Shown one piece after another: positions 53,881 through 64,000 of a stretch of DNA of 64,000 nt. The notes below the pieces were generated by a model. That model did no database searches, was not told the DNA's origin, and was given only the letters and a program-made list of their open reading frames with translations. This stretch comes from Flaccisagitta enflata (taxonomy: Eukaryota > Chaetognatha > Sagittoidea > Aphragmophora), in assembly GCA_965153355.1 (NCBI GenBank), contig OZ231128.1, positions 2,666,001 to 2,730,000 on the forward strand. Direction: 5' to 3'. The position numbers and the translations under genes were made by a program. Within the stretch, counting starts at the first letter, position 1. Each line of letters starts with the position of its first letter.

Positions 53881-54160
53881 CTGCTGTGGGAGTGGGTGAA
53901 CTGTCCATTGAGGAGATTCGCAGTTTTCTCATTTGCATGTTGCGGATGACCATTTATTTGTTTAAAGATTTTTGTGTGATGTATTTATTAGTTTGACATT
54001 ATGCTATACTCACTCATGTTGTTGTCTTGCTTCACAGCAATTTCATTATTATGATTTAAATGATAAACAACTAGTAATTTAGTTACTTGTAAGTCCCAAC
54101 ACTGAGTTACTTAAAGTATTCAGGAGATTTGTACTGGTCAAAGTTCACCTTCATGGTTAT
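53881..54160. other. Intron sequence, no gene seen
   Basis: TCATTTGCATGTTGCGGATG at ~53930 recalls the TTTGCATATTGCAG motif. Otherwise nothing. Confidence 0.4.
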
Positions 54161-54166
54161 TAGGTT

Positions 54167-54176
54167 CACACACACA

Positions 54177-54270
<94 letters not shown>

Positions 54271-54545
54271 TGTACACACACACGTGTACACACACACATG
54301 TTCACACACATGTTCACACACATGTTCACACATGTTCACACACACACACACGTGTGCACACACACACACACGCGTGTGTACACACGCGTGTGTACACACA
54401 CGTGTGTACACACACACGCGTGTACACACACATGCGTGTACACACACACACAGGTGTACACGCACACGCGCGTGTACACGCACACGCGCGTGTACACACA
54501 CACGCGTGTACACTCACACATGTGTGTACAGACATGTGCACACTT
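54167..54545 (+). repeat. CA array grading into CACGTGTGTACACA palindromic units
   Basis: Pure CA to ~54266, then alternating purine-pyrimidine units such as ACACACGTGTGTACACACAC, CATGTTCACACA and ACACGCGCGTGTACACGC up to 54540. Confidence 0.95.
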
Positions 54546-54743
54546 GGACATCAGTGTTTAATGTTTAAGGTATGCCGTCATGGACATCAATTTATTTTTT
54601 TTTGAAATTTTTTTTTGAATTTGTTTTTTTTTTTTCTTTAATTTTTTTCAGATTTTAAATATTTTTTTGTTGTGTACTCGAGTCGCGTTTACTGACTTGA
54701 AAGCTCAATAATGCAGTCTGAGTCAGGGACTGCAATTTTGAAG

Positions 54744-54870
54744 TTTTTTAGGTGAAGCACCTCTATAACTGGCTGTGTCCGTCGGTCGGTCGGTCGGTTG
54801 GTCGGTCGGTCTGTAACGCATTCGTTCGACGCTCCACACCGTCGCACCTACTGGCCTACTTGGCCTTGTT
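54744..54870 (-). mobile_element. F1 element, copy e
   Basis: F1 copy with a shortened hairpin (AGGTGAAGCACCT) and a longer GTCGGTCGGTCGG run. A long TC microsatellite begins about 75 nt later. Confidence 0.83.
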
Positions 54871-54944
54871 TTTTGAAGAAGACAGATGAATGAACAGGAT
54901 TTTTCGGAGTGGTGAATGTTGTGTTCTCTCTCTATCTTTTTTCT

Positions 54945-55077
<133 letters not shown>

Positions 55078-55216
55078 TGTTCACGCCGAAAATTGTCTGC
55101 CTCTTTGGGGCCAAACAAGGACAGCCATGTAAAAAAAAACAACTGTAAATATCTCTTCTTCCCTTCCAACCGTTCTCTGTCGGGATCAAAACCAACCTCT
55201 TTACACACTACTCAAG

Positions 55217-55588
55217 TCCAATGACGACCAAACCGAGACGCCGTTTGAGCGTCAAGCGCGGTTTCGCAAATCGGCCGCCAGTGGACTCCGCTTACCGGCG
55301 GCGTCCAACGATTGGTCGAAAACCGAATCTCCAACCAACTGGTCCAATTCCGGCCTTTCCTCGTCGCTCGTGTCCCCGATGATGTGCCGAAGGCTGAAAC
55401 TGCCGGCGGTCGTCGTCCACGAATCATCATCGTCGTCGTTGGCGGCGTCGCTGACGGGAGCGTCGGTGGCCGCGTCGTCCAATGGTGGGGGCGTCATAAC
55501 GAAAGCGCCCCCGAAACCGACGCCGCCACCGCGTGGCCTTCACGGCGCCGCATTGAATCGTGACAATAATCAGCGACGACTTTCGCAG
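55217..55588 (+). CDS. Candidate SBF-like exon e18: Ser/Ala-rich linker
   Basis: A 124-codon open segment between CTCAAG and CAG|GTTTCC, phase 0 at both ends. Starts SNDDQTETPFERQARFRKSA, passes MMCRRLKLPAVVVHESSSSS, and ends PKPTPPPRG ... NNQRRLSQ. The sharp rise in GC content and the NNG/NNC codon pattern match neighbouring exons, so it is probably coding. The family match is not visible, and the conserved segment expected next (human AIHYANRM region) is not found in the window. Another frame (QIGRQWTPLTGG) is also open for a shorter stretch. Confidence 0.58.
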
Positions 55589-55967
55589 GTTTCCCTCGAG
55601 TACAGATCATATCCCCTAAGCCTGGAAGGGGACACAGCTCTCTATGGACGATCTTTGTATACAAGATCTCCGTAATGAGTTTCATGTATCTGAAGTGTGT
55701 GGCAACCGGAGCTGTAGCGATGTGAATTTTACACATGTTTACTAACAGGACCGTTTGCGACGCATTCTCACTATACGATGCAAAACAAGAAATGAAAATC
55801 GACGATGCTCACATACTCCCCACCTCTCTCAAAAAAGAAAATAAATAATAAAATCAAATCATGATTTACTAATGTATATAACAAAACTGACAGATTGGCA
55901 AACTGATGCATCGCAGTTCGCCCTTTTTTTGTTCTCGTAGCTTTATTATACAGAGAGAAGGTTAATA
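55589..55967. other. Sequence after candidate exon e18
   Basis: No further SBF exon recognised here or to the window end. Confidence 0.45.
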
Positions 55968-56334
55968 TAAGGTGTGAACCCCCTGAAAACTGTAGCACCC
56001 CCCCTACAGCTTTAACCGATTAGATTATAGACATTCTAAAGGTAGAAAAAAAATGTTTATATCAATACAAGTGGCGTCACCAGAGCGATTTTTCATTTTT
56101 GTTTTTTAAGTCAAGATATAGCTTAATAAAGTGTTAAAATTAAGTATTATTAAAAGTTCATGAAATCAAGGTTTTTCCATTATAATTTGAGACTGGAATG
56201 GAAATTGCAAAATCACTCTGGTGGGGCCACTTGTATAGTCATAAGCTTTGATTAGCAACATTAGATTTATTATCAATTGCTATAGTTTGAGCTGTAAGGG
56301 GGGTGCTACAGTTTTTGGGGGGTTCACATCTTAT
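55968..56334. mobile_element. 'G' fold-back element, copy 4
   Basis: Left AAGGTGTGAACCCCCTGAAA, ACTGTAGCACCCCCCCTACA. Right TGTAAGGGGGGTGCTACAGT, GGGGGGTTCACATCTTATA. Inner inverted pair CAAGTGGCGTCACCAGAGCG / CTCTGGTGGGGCCACTTGTA. Best preserved ends of the family. Confidence 0.85.
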
Positions 56335-56770
56335 ATTTCTCCTTTCTCTGTAATCATGCTCGTGTAATTCATTTGTTGTGCTTGAAATTTCCGATTTGTT
56401 TTCGATTTCGTTTGGAACATGGAATTTCCCGCGTGAGAACGCGTTGAATAAGCCAATTTTGATGGAAATTTGCATCGAATTGAGCCAGTGAGGCAGCTGT
56501 CGACAGGACAAACTGTCCGGGAGGAAATCTTGATTCTTTTCATTTGTCGGTTAATCCTGTTTTTGTCGATGCGTTTTGAGAGGAAGATAACCATGATCGA
56601 AGAGTTGCTTCTCGATGGAACAAATTTCAAATTTTGCCGTCATTTGTGAATGCAGAGGATATATATTTATTTTGTCGTGCGCCTCTTTTATGTGTGTTCC
56701 TGTTTATTTTGAGTGAGATTTTGCTCCTCTGTTTCCCGCTTTTGCCACAATTTACTGTAAACAGGGGTAG
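56335..56770. other. Unassigned sequence
   Basis: 56335-56770 shows no gene. GACAGGACAAACTGTCC at ~56502 is a small palindrome. Confidence 0.4.
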
Positions 56771-57219
56771 GAAAGCTAAGAATTTTTTAACTTTTTTTAA
56801 CTTTTTAACTTTTTAACCTTTTCTTTAAAAGTTGTAATAAGTTAAAAAAAGTTAAAAAATGTTTAAAAAAGTTGAAAAATGTTAAAAAGTTAAAAAATAA
56901 AAAGTATAAAAATGTTAAAAAGTTAAAAAATGTTAAAAAGTTAAAAAATGTTAAAAAAAGTTAAAAAATGTTAAAAATTTTACAATAATTACAAAAAAAT
57001 TTACTGAAACCAAAGACTATCAAAGTTTGTTAACTTTTTAATTTTTTAACTTTTTAACTTTTTAACATTTTTTAATTTTTTTTAACTCTTTTTAACCTTT
57101 TTTAACTTTTTAACTTTTTTTAACATTTTTTAACTTTTTTGAACTTTTTAACTTCTCTTTAAAAGGTGTAAAAAGTTAAAAAAAGTTAAAAAATGTTAAA
57201 AATTTTTTAGCTTTCCGGC
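56770..57219. repeat. GTTAAAAA/TTTTTAAC palindromic island
   Basis: Bounded by GGAAAGCTAAGAATTTTTTA (56770) and its inverse AAAATTTTTTAGCTTTCC (57201). The interior is built of TTTTTAAC and GTTAAAAA units in alternating blocks, including TCTTTAAAAG(T/G)TGTAA twice (56822 and 57152). AT content close to 90%. Confidence 0.88.
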
Positions 57220-57570
57220 ACCATGCTCATTTTTTTTTAACAGTCTCGTGCAAAGGCTGGAAATCTCATTGGTTCAAGCTGAAACTCATCTCCAATCAGA
57301 TTAACCAGCTGGTATCCATAGAGATGAGCATTCCGTATGATATGTGAAAGGGTATTAAACAGCAGCAGCGGCAGCAGAGATGATAATTTGCATATAAGCA
57401 AACATACTTTGAGTTTAAAGTTATGCAATGGTTTAACTATCAGAGTGGCTGAACTCAGCCATGATAACAGTACACTGGTACCCTGTCCCTACGGTACCCT
57501 GGCCTGATGGTTTTTCCTATCGACAGTATTAAGTCCAAGTAGTCTGTCACAATAATTGTAATTCACACTT
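57220..57570. other. Unassigned sequence
   Basis: No gene recognised. CAGCAGCAGCGGCAGCAG at ~57362. Confidence 0.4.
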
Positions 57571-57572
57571 AG

Positions 57573-57830
57573 CGTCATTCAGCATCGTCGTCATTCAGCA
57601 TCATCGTCATTCAGCATCGTCGTCATTCAGCATCGTTGTCATTCAGCATCGTTGTCATTCAGCATCGTCGTCATTCAGCATCGTCGTCATTCAGCATCAT
57701 CGTCATTCAGCATCATCGTCATTCAGCATCATCGTCATTCAGCATCATCGTCATTCAGCATCATCGTCATTCAGCATCATCGTCATTCAGCATCATTTGT
57801 CATTCAGCATCATCGTCATTCAGCAGCATC
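57573..57830 (+). repeat. 16-bp tandem array
   Basis: About 16 copies of CGTCATTCAGCATCAT and CGTCATTCAGCATCGT, with one TTGTCATTCAGCATCA variant. The same protein repeat appears in several frames because 16 is not a multiple of 3. Confidence 0.95.
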
Positions 57831-59630
57831 ATCAGGAGGAAGTATTCGTAATGAAGCTGTGTTGAGTCAATGACAACATAGTCTAATGTGACGAGTTAAA
57901 CAATGTGATGTACTATGTTTGCTCTTTAATGAATGTTGATATTCTAACTCAGCCCCATGACGCGGAGACGGGGAGGAGGACATCCATACTCCAGACAGAA
58001 GTTCCATGACTGCATCAGTGCTTCAAATTCTGTTGGTCTAAGACCACATCAACAGTAGCCGTAGCGTGGAGGATTGCATCACATGAAAAGGAAAAGAGAA
58101 ACAGGGAAATCAAGCATTAATAAAAGATACCGGCAGAATGATAGGTAAAATCAAGGTCGAAGGCCCCAGCTATGGTTAGATGCAAGGGGCTGATGGCGGA
58201 TAGAAGAAATACATATTTAGAAAGAAATCTAATTTCTCTCTGTCCTGGATATTCTCTCATGTAGATGGGAAATCCCACATGGCCCTTATGGCATCTTAAT
58301 GTAGCCACAAAAGGGCATTTCAAGTTCAAGAATTATTCAAAACAACTCAATAAAATCATACGGAAAGCCTACCTGATGCCTGACTGTGAATGGCTTTTCT
58401 CTTGCTGTTGTTGCTGTTGGAAGGGGCTGTGTTGATAGGCCAACAAAAGCGTCAGTAAGCTGCTGCACTGCTTGCTGTGATTTTTGAGTTGTGATTGTGA
58501 CTCAAGCAAGTTGTGTTGAAGTTCAGCTACACTTCATCTCTGTTTTTGTTGAGCCTCCATCATGGTTAGGTGTCCAACAACTCGACGGCGTTGACGATGA
58601 TTCAGCGGCGTCCATGAGGTGCTGTGGTGTTGTTGGAGCCATAATGGCAGTGCCAGTCGATGAAATTTGAGGCATTACACCTTTTTACCGAAGCTGACAA
58701 CAATTGGATGAGAGGCTGTTGATTGAAAAGCTGTTGAAGTCGAAGGCGCGGCGGCGGTTCAAACCCCCGCACAGGAAGCTTTATTGACGCGCTTGAGGAC
58801 CACAGACCACCGATGTCCATGAAATTTGGTTTGCTAGTGCACCTCGACCGAATGTAGATGCTCTGCAAATTTGAAAAGAATATTAAGTTTCCAGAAAATG
58901 GATAGCAAACTTGGTTTATAGTGTGTTGTCTCATAAAGACCCAAAATTAAATTTGTCGTTTGAGAGCCGAAATTAGTCGTTTGGCAGTTGAAAAATTTGG
59001 GCTCAGATCTGAAATTTTTCGTCTGGGAGCAGAAACAGATTAGATGGTCATTATGAACCAAGACATCGAGAGAGGGTTCAAACTTGGTGCACAAACCACT
59101 CATATCATATTCATATTCTACCACAGTGCCAAGTTTCACTTCCCTTTGACTTAAACCAACGGACGGACCGAGGTGGTCGGACACGCAACTGAAGAAGTTC
59201 CAATGGTCATTCAGAGCAAACAAATCACGGGAAACTGTTGAAGTTTGGTACACAGACCCCTCAATTATCATTGTTTTCCCATCGTTTCAAGTTTCCTTTA
59301 TACTTTATCCATTATCCTCGACGTATGGACTAACCGACCAACAGACGGATATGTTCGCGACTGAAAGAGATCAGAAGGTCATTAAGAACTGAAGAACCAC
59401 TGGAAAAACAAACCCCTCATGTCATCTTCTACCATTGTACCAAGATTGATACTAATCTCTCAGAACTCCAACGGACGAAGCCACAGACAGACATGGCCGA
59501 GTACGCGCAAATAAAAGAGAACAAATGGTAAAACAAACCACAGGAAACAAATAAAGTTTCGAACACAAACCCCTCAAATTTGTTTTTTTTTTCATAGTTT
59601 CAAGTTTCATTTCCCTCTGACTGGAGAAAT
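57831..59630. other. Unassigned sequence with F-type relics
   Basis: No gene seen. AACGGACGGACCGAGGTGGT, CGGACACGCAACTGAAGAAG (59157-59197) and GACGGATATGTTCGCGACTG (59343) are lone F-type tails. The same TTCAAACTTGGTGCACA / TTGAAGTTTGGTACACA flanks suggest a diverged ~150-bp tandem series. Confidence 0.45.
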
Positions 59631-59754
59631 TAGGCCAAGTAGGCCAATAAGGTGCGCCGTGTGGATCGTCAAACGAAATGCGTTACCCGACCAACAGACC
59701 AACAAACAGACGGACACAGCCAGTTATAGAAGTGCGTTGGCACACCTAAAAACC
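59631..59754 (+). mobile_element. F1 element, copy f (opposite orientation)
   Basis: Inverted F1: TAGGCCAAGTAGGCCAATAA, GGTGCGCCGTGTGGATCGTC, GACGGACACAGCCAGTTATA, then GGCACACCTAAAAA. Shows the oligo-A after the hairpin on the plus strand. The terminal hairpin is degraded. Confidence 0.8.
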
Positions 59755-60503
59755 CTTAACAGAGAGACCGACCAACGGACATGGTTGCGTTTGTTTTTAA
59801 GAACTACAAAATCATGAGAAAAATGGAACCCTCATTTTATGTTCTACAATTGTACCCTGTTTTATTCTAATCTAACTTTAAGAACCCCAACGGACAAGGC
59901 TACGGATGGACATGGCCGAGTGCCAACCTGGCCCACTCCACAAAATTTTAGCAGGCCCAGCAAAGAAACAGCCGGCCCGATAATTACTATCTTTGTTCCC
60001 CATTTGTGGTTAGTGTTTTGTATGAACGCCTACGCGATAAGCGGGCGTCACATCAATCCCGACGGAAGAAATGAACCAGAAACATGTCAGTAACGTAAAA
60101 TTTTGTCGTAGTGCACAATAAGACTATAAGTTGTATATGAGGCCCATGTACGGTCTGCCTTGGTATGCTAATCCTCTACTCCACTCATGGACGTATGGAC
60201 TGACGGACATAAAATCCTCTCATAGAGTAACGTTTCCAAAATTAAGAAAAGGCTTCCAATTGCGATATAACATCGATCGAGAGGCTCATCGCCGGCGGGA
60301 ATCGCGGAACATAGAACCCCCAGAAACCCTGAGTAACCTCAAGCAAACTCCGTGCTTGGGTTGCTCAGGGTTTACTCGGGGTTACCTCGGGGTTCAACCC
60401 TGACCAACCCTAGATATAAACCTTCGCTCGTCTTCGTCTGTCTATCGGAATTTTCCGATACAACTTTTGAAGGTGGCCGGTTGGAAGTAACCTTGTGCTA
60501 TAT
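59755..60503. other. Unassigned sequence with an inverted CCTGAGTAACC cluster
   Basis: 60317-60405 holds CCCTGAGTAACCTCAAGC and GCTTGGGTTGCTCAGGG (inverted), then GGGTTTACTCGGGGTTACCT. ACGGACATAAAATCCTCTCA at ~60205 is an F-like relic. No gene. Confidence 0.45.
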
Positions 60504-60653
60504 TTTTAGTCGCGGACACGCGACTCTATAAGCCACTTTTCGGTCCATCGGTCCGTCCGTCGGTCGTTCCGTCGGTAACAAAGTCACTTTTCGAGGTTTT
60601 CCGCTCCTGCCCACCCATCCGCGACTAATGCTGCCGTGTATATGGCCTTGTTT
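60504..60653 (-). mobile_element. F2 element, complete
   Basis: TTTTTAGTCGCGGACACGCG hairpin, CTCTATAAGCCACTTTTCGG, GTCCGTCCGTCGG run, CTGCCCACCCATCCGCGACT, and CCGTGTATATGGCCTTGTTT end. ~150 bp. Confidence 0.82.
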
Positions 60654-61732
60654 AAGATAATACTATCAAATTTTACATCATTAGAAAGCCTAGCGTTTAA
60701 GCTTTCCTCTGTTCCTTTTATTTTTCCGATACTCCTAATATTTTAGATGTAGAGATCAAAAGAAGAAACTTTCATGAGCGCTCGAGTGTGAAATTCGCTA
60801 AGTCAGAGAACGAAACGTGTCCGTGATTTTTTTCTCTAAGTGGTGGAAATCGTCGTGACTTTTTTACCTAAACTTTGAAAGCTCATATCTCATGAACGGA
60901 TTGACCGATTGACTTGATTTTTTGTATGGTAACATCATATGACCTTGTCTGCTGATGAGTGAAGGTTGAATAAATTTCAGATTGTGCGACCACCCGAACC
61001 AGCCTACCTACCCAAAAATTTCAAATCAGCGTAACTCAAAAAATATTCGAAGGAAATTTTCTGAAATTTTGCATGAATAACCATCAAAGACCTGGACAAA
61101 TCCCGGGTAAGTTGTACGGCGATCATATAATTACTTTGGCCGTAACCGCATATAACATTTTTTTCATATTGTCAAAAACATGAAATTTTTCTAAGATTTC
61201 TGATATGTTCACCTGTCAGCATTTTACTGAATAATTGTCAGTTAGTGGTGTGACCCCAGAATATAACATGTTTAAAATTTCATGCAGATATCTCTAACCG
61301 TTCGAGAGAAATCAACATTTCAAATAAGTATGTAAGCAGATAACACGCGGCGATCTTTCGTCCCCGCGCATTTCGTTACTTCATTTTTTGAACTTATGCG
61401 ATCGACGTGACTCGTGAGACAAACACTTTGACTGAAACAACATTCGGCCGAAGTTAAAGAAAAAGCCTTACCTTTCTCACGGACATCATTTAAAACATGA
61501 TTTGATAAACAAATATTCAAGTAATAAACTATTATCAATATAATCATGAGATTTTAAACACCATATTCCCAACAGAGCCTACCCATGAAAAAAATCAAGT
61601 TCATAGAACAACAGAGCCGATTCTAGGTCAAAGTCTACCAACCCCCAGGGTTTAATCTCACCCCCGATTACGGGGTGCGGGGTTAAAATGGCCGCCGGGC
61701 ATGGAGGGGGATGACCAAGGGGGGGGGAACAA
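60654..61732. other. Unassigned sequence
   Basis: 60880-61330 has CTCATATCTCATGAACGGAT, GACCGATTGACTTGATTTTT, loosely like the duplicated 66-bp unit at 18867-18996. Probably an old dispersed repeat. No gene. Confidence 0.4.
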
Positions 61733-61857
61733 GGCCGGATACATGCGGACACACGCGGATACACGCACAGGGGCAGTATTATAAAACCGAAGTTAAACTG
61801 GCTAAGAAACTGACTGATACAGGAAATAGTCACATGTTCGCAACTAAAAATTATCAA
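61733..61857 (+). mobile_element. Diverged F-type element
   Basis: AACAAGGCCGGATACATGCG start, CAGGGGCAG, tail TTCGCAACTAAAAATT. The GGAC microrepeat is absent. Weak but bounded by both conserved ends. Confidence 0.45.
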
Positions 61858-62199
61858 GTTCAAATGGATGTGGGTTTACCCGTTGTAACTAAATTGTAAG
61901 CTTTGTTGCGTCGCTGACGACTGGGTTTACTTGATGACAACTTGAACATTGTCACGTAGTTAAATATTCTTAAATCGCGTACTCACAATTGTGGCTGACT
62001 TGACCGACTCTGGTGACGATACTCTCTTGATCGGAGAATACATGAGCCGTTGTTTTCAGTTCGTGGAAGTTTGGCGGTAGACCATGACAAGCTTTTCCTT
62101 AATATCAACGAAAACTTCTAAACTGAAGCACTTTTTGATGATTCGCAAATTGCTGCTCGTAAATGCAGACCTGTAAAAAATTGAGTTCCCCCCCCCCCC
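61858..62199. other. Unassigned sequence
   Basis: No gene or repeat recognised. Confidence 0.35.
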
Positions 62200-62475
62200 C
62201 GGTGGGATTTGGAGATGGGGTAGGAAATCAAAGAGGGGAAAAAGAGAATAGGGAAAATTTGAGGAAAATTTAACTTTTGACAGTACCAAATCATGAAAAC
62301 TGTTTAGTAAAACCATTTAAAACTATTTAAGCTTTAACTACACTGTTCTATTGCTTTTTATGGGGAAGAAAATCATAGATTTCAAAATGCGACGCAACAC
62401 ATCGCGGGGAAGAAAATCAAAGGCAGGAGGGGGAAAAAAATCAAAAGCAACTCTATTGTATACACCTCTGCGTAA
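62200..62475 (+). repeat. Dispersed ~280-bp repeat, copy 3
   Basis: GGTGGGATTTGGAGATGGGG, AAATTTAACTTTTGACAGTA, CAAATCATGAAAACTG, TTTATGGGGAAGAAAATCAT, CAAAGGCAGGAGGGGG. Same orientation as the other two copies. Confidence 0.8.
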
Positions 62476-62548
62476 ATGAGGTTTACGAAGTGGACTTATG
62501 ATAAGATCATCAGCCTACAATCGGTATGGTTTGTGTTATAATCGCTGA

Positions 62549-62765
62549 ACATGTGACGTGGGGTCGGAATATCGTTGAGGATGGGTGGAGAGGGGCATCC
62601 AACCCCCATCCACACCCTACTCAAACATACTCATACACACTCAAACATAAATAAAATGTATCAAGAACGCTCATGTTTCCTCTTTTCGACTCAATCATTT
62701 CTACGGACCAATAGACGGAGCAACGGATGGATGGACGGACAAAGCCTCTAAGAGTCGCTTGTCTG
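62549..62765 (+). mobile_element. F3 element, degraded
   Basis: ATGTGACGTGGGGTCGGAAT, ATCGTTGAGGATGGGTGGAG, CCATCCACACCC, GGATGGATGGACGGACAAAG, CCTCTAAGAGTCGCTTGTC. The hairpin has lost its closing half. Confidence 0.65.
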
Positions 62766-62815
62766 AATGAATGAATGAATTTATTTCGTAGCAGCCATAA
62801 AAATACAAGGTGTAA
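62766..62815 (-). mobile_element. Possible 3' end of a non-LTR retrotransposon
   Basis: On the minus strand, TTTTTATGGCTGCTACGAAA leads to TAAATTCATTCATTCATTC. This resembles the 3' end with ATTC-type tail of invertebrate jockey/CR1-like elements. No ORF remains beside it. Confidence 0.35.
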
Positions 62816-64000
62816 GAATTGTAGAAAAAGGTTTGCAATGGAGGATAGTCTGTGAAAGTCGATATGACTTTTTTCCAACAGAGTCCTCATAAAAAATTTA
62901 TTTCGCTTGAGGAAAAAAATGAGGAAAAAATAATTGAGGATAAAATCGTAAAACGGGTAAAATCCAGGGTCCGTCTGAAAAACTTAAAATCAAATGTATC
63001 GAGAAATCAAAAACTCTTTTGTTTTATTTTAAAAACTCGAAATTCCCCTATAGACTTTATGTCAACTGGAAGATCATTCCATTCCATTCCTTATGGCCGA
63101 GAATGTGAAACCAATAGGCGAAAGAGAAAGTTCGCGAGAAAGTTGAAAATTGAACTGACTACCACGTGTGTTATGGTCATGAGCTTGAGATATAGCCGTA
63201 AAGTTTGGGAGAAGATATTTTGGAGCCAGTTTATGACGGATTTAAAAAAGATGTGTCATCTTAAAGTACTTAACACGATCAGGGATAGCTAACCAAGACA
63301 ATTCATGCCCGCAATTCATGCCCGCAACTAAAAAATGAGAACGACGAAGGGTTGCAGCTGTCCGAGTTGACAATTAGTTCGAACTTCATCAACCGATGGA
63401 CGAACCTATGGACAAACATGCACGCGACTAAAAATGAGAACTATGAAGTGATACAGCAGTGAGTCGACAATTAGTTTGAACCTCTTCAATCATAATCAAA
63501 AGCGAAGGACAAATCAGGATGGTGCAGAATTTCATTTCTTTTTTATCGCGAATAATTCACCCATCTATGATGCATCGTCAGAGGATGTGATTCTCGTGCT
63601 GCCCGCTGATGACGAGCCTATTGACAATGTTTCAGAACAAAACACTTGGATACGTTGAACATTGCTGATGGTAGAACCGTATGGTCCTCCTTCATGAATA
63701 GGGTCCTCCATGGTAACGAGGGTCCAACGTCATGACGAGGGTCTTCCGGCATGACGAGGGTCCTCTGACATGACGGCCTAATTTTAGAGCGAGCCCGCGG
63801 GCCCGATACTCTGTTTTGCGAGCTCTGAGCCCGGCAGGCTCTCTCATCAAAATGGATTTGAAGCACTTAATTTGATGGAGTTAAACGATTCAAATTTTTA
63901 GTCATTTCTTTAATATTTCACATATTGTATCATGCACTTAGTGATTATCATGATTGCATTAGCTAATCACTTACTATTATTACAAATATGGGCTGATATT
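62816..64000. other. Window end, no confident gene
   Basis: A 146-codon Lys/Arg-rich open frame (62852-63292) has no recognisable domain and AT-rich codons unlike the exons. 63700-63780 carries four GACGAGGGTC(C/T)TC units of ~25 bp. Nothing else seen. Confidence 0.4.
63300..63440 (+). mobile_element. Two diverged F-type tails
   Basis: CCCGCAACTAAAAAATGAGA at ~63322 and GCACGCGACTAAAAATGAGA at ~63421, with ATGGACGAACCTATGGAC between. The repeated GACAATTAGTT(T/C)GAAC suggests a local ~100-bp tandem duplication. Confidence 0.45.

Noticed and set aside
58602-58934. Minus-strand 110-codon frame with RGFEPPPRLRLQQL
   Set aside because: No domain, and codon pattern and context do not support coding.
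62852-63292. 146-codon basic protein
   Set aside because: No recognised domain, AT-rich codon use unlike the neighbouring exons, and flanked by F relics. Kept only as unassigned sequence.

Overview
The window is a piece of an animal (metazoan) nuclear genome. It has GT-AG introns, one of them 19 kb long, roughly 4-6% coding content, many microsatellites and minisatellites, and dense short non-autonomous repeats. No phylum can be named from the sequence. The style (long introns, several fold-back repeat families, a jockey/CR1-like reverse-transcriptase tail) suggests an invertebrate.

The backbone is one plus-strand gene, an orthologue of SBF1/SBF2 (MTMR5/MTMR13), the DENN-domain myotubularin pseudophosphatases. 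Fifteen exons between 9667 and 49937 join with fully consistent splice phases into 805 codons. They cover the uDENN, cDENN and dDENN regions and the following SBF helical region. Two further Ser-rich exons (51696-51950 and 55217-55588) are phase-compatible but less certain. The first coding exon is not identified, and the GRAM, phosphatase-like and PH parts must lie downstream. The 19.2-kb intron between exons e8 and e9 holds, on the minus strand, two exons of a secreted C-type-lectin-like gene (31.5-32.3 kb) and a 5'-truncated non-LTR retrotransposon ORF2 tail (27.9-28.9 kb) that runs into a polyproline tract and a duplicated acidic module.

Layout: 1-9.6 kb is upstream sequence or intron 1 (GA/GAA microsatellites, fold-back elements, F elements, an AT-rich dispersed repeat). 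9.6-17.1 kb holds exons e2-e8. 17.1-36.3 kb is the giant intron. 36.3-50 kb holds e9-e16. 50-55.6 kb holds the candidate Ser-rich exons. 55.6-64 kb is repeat-rich sequence with no exon I recognise.

The most unusual material is non-coding. (1) A superfamily of roughly 120-450 bp elements (called F1, F2, F3 here) ends in a short hairpin plus oligo-A, and the hairpin sequence co-varies with a second copy near the other end of the element. (2) Tandem arrays have been built from an exon end together with its own 5' splice site at e2 and e14, and an acceptor has been duplicated at e12. (3) Several fold-back or MITE families are nested in one another, and some sit within about 25 nt of exon borders. 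All positions and alignments were read by eye. Copy numbers are approximate.
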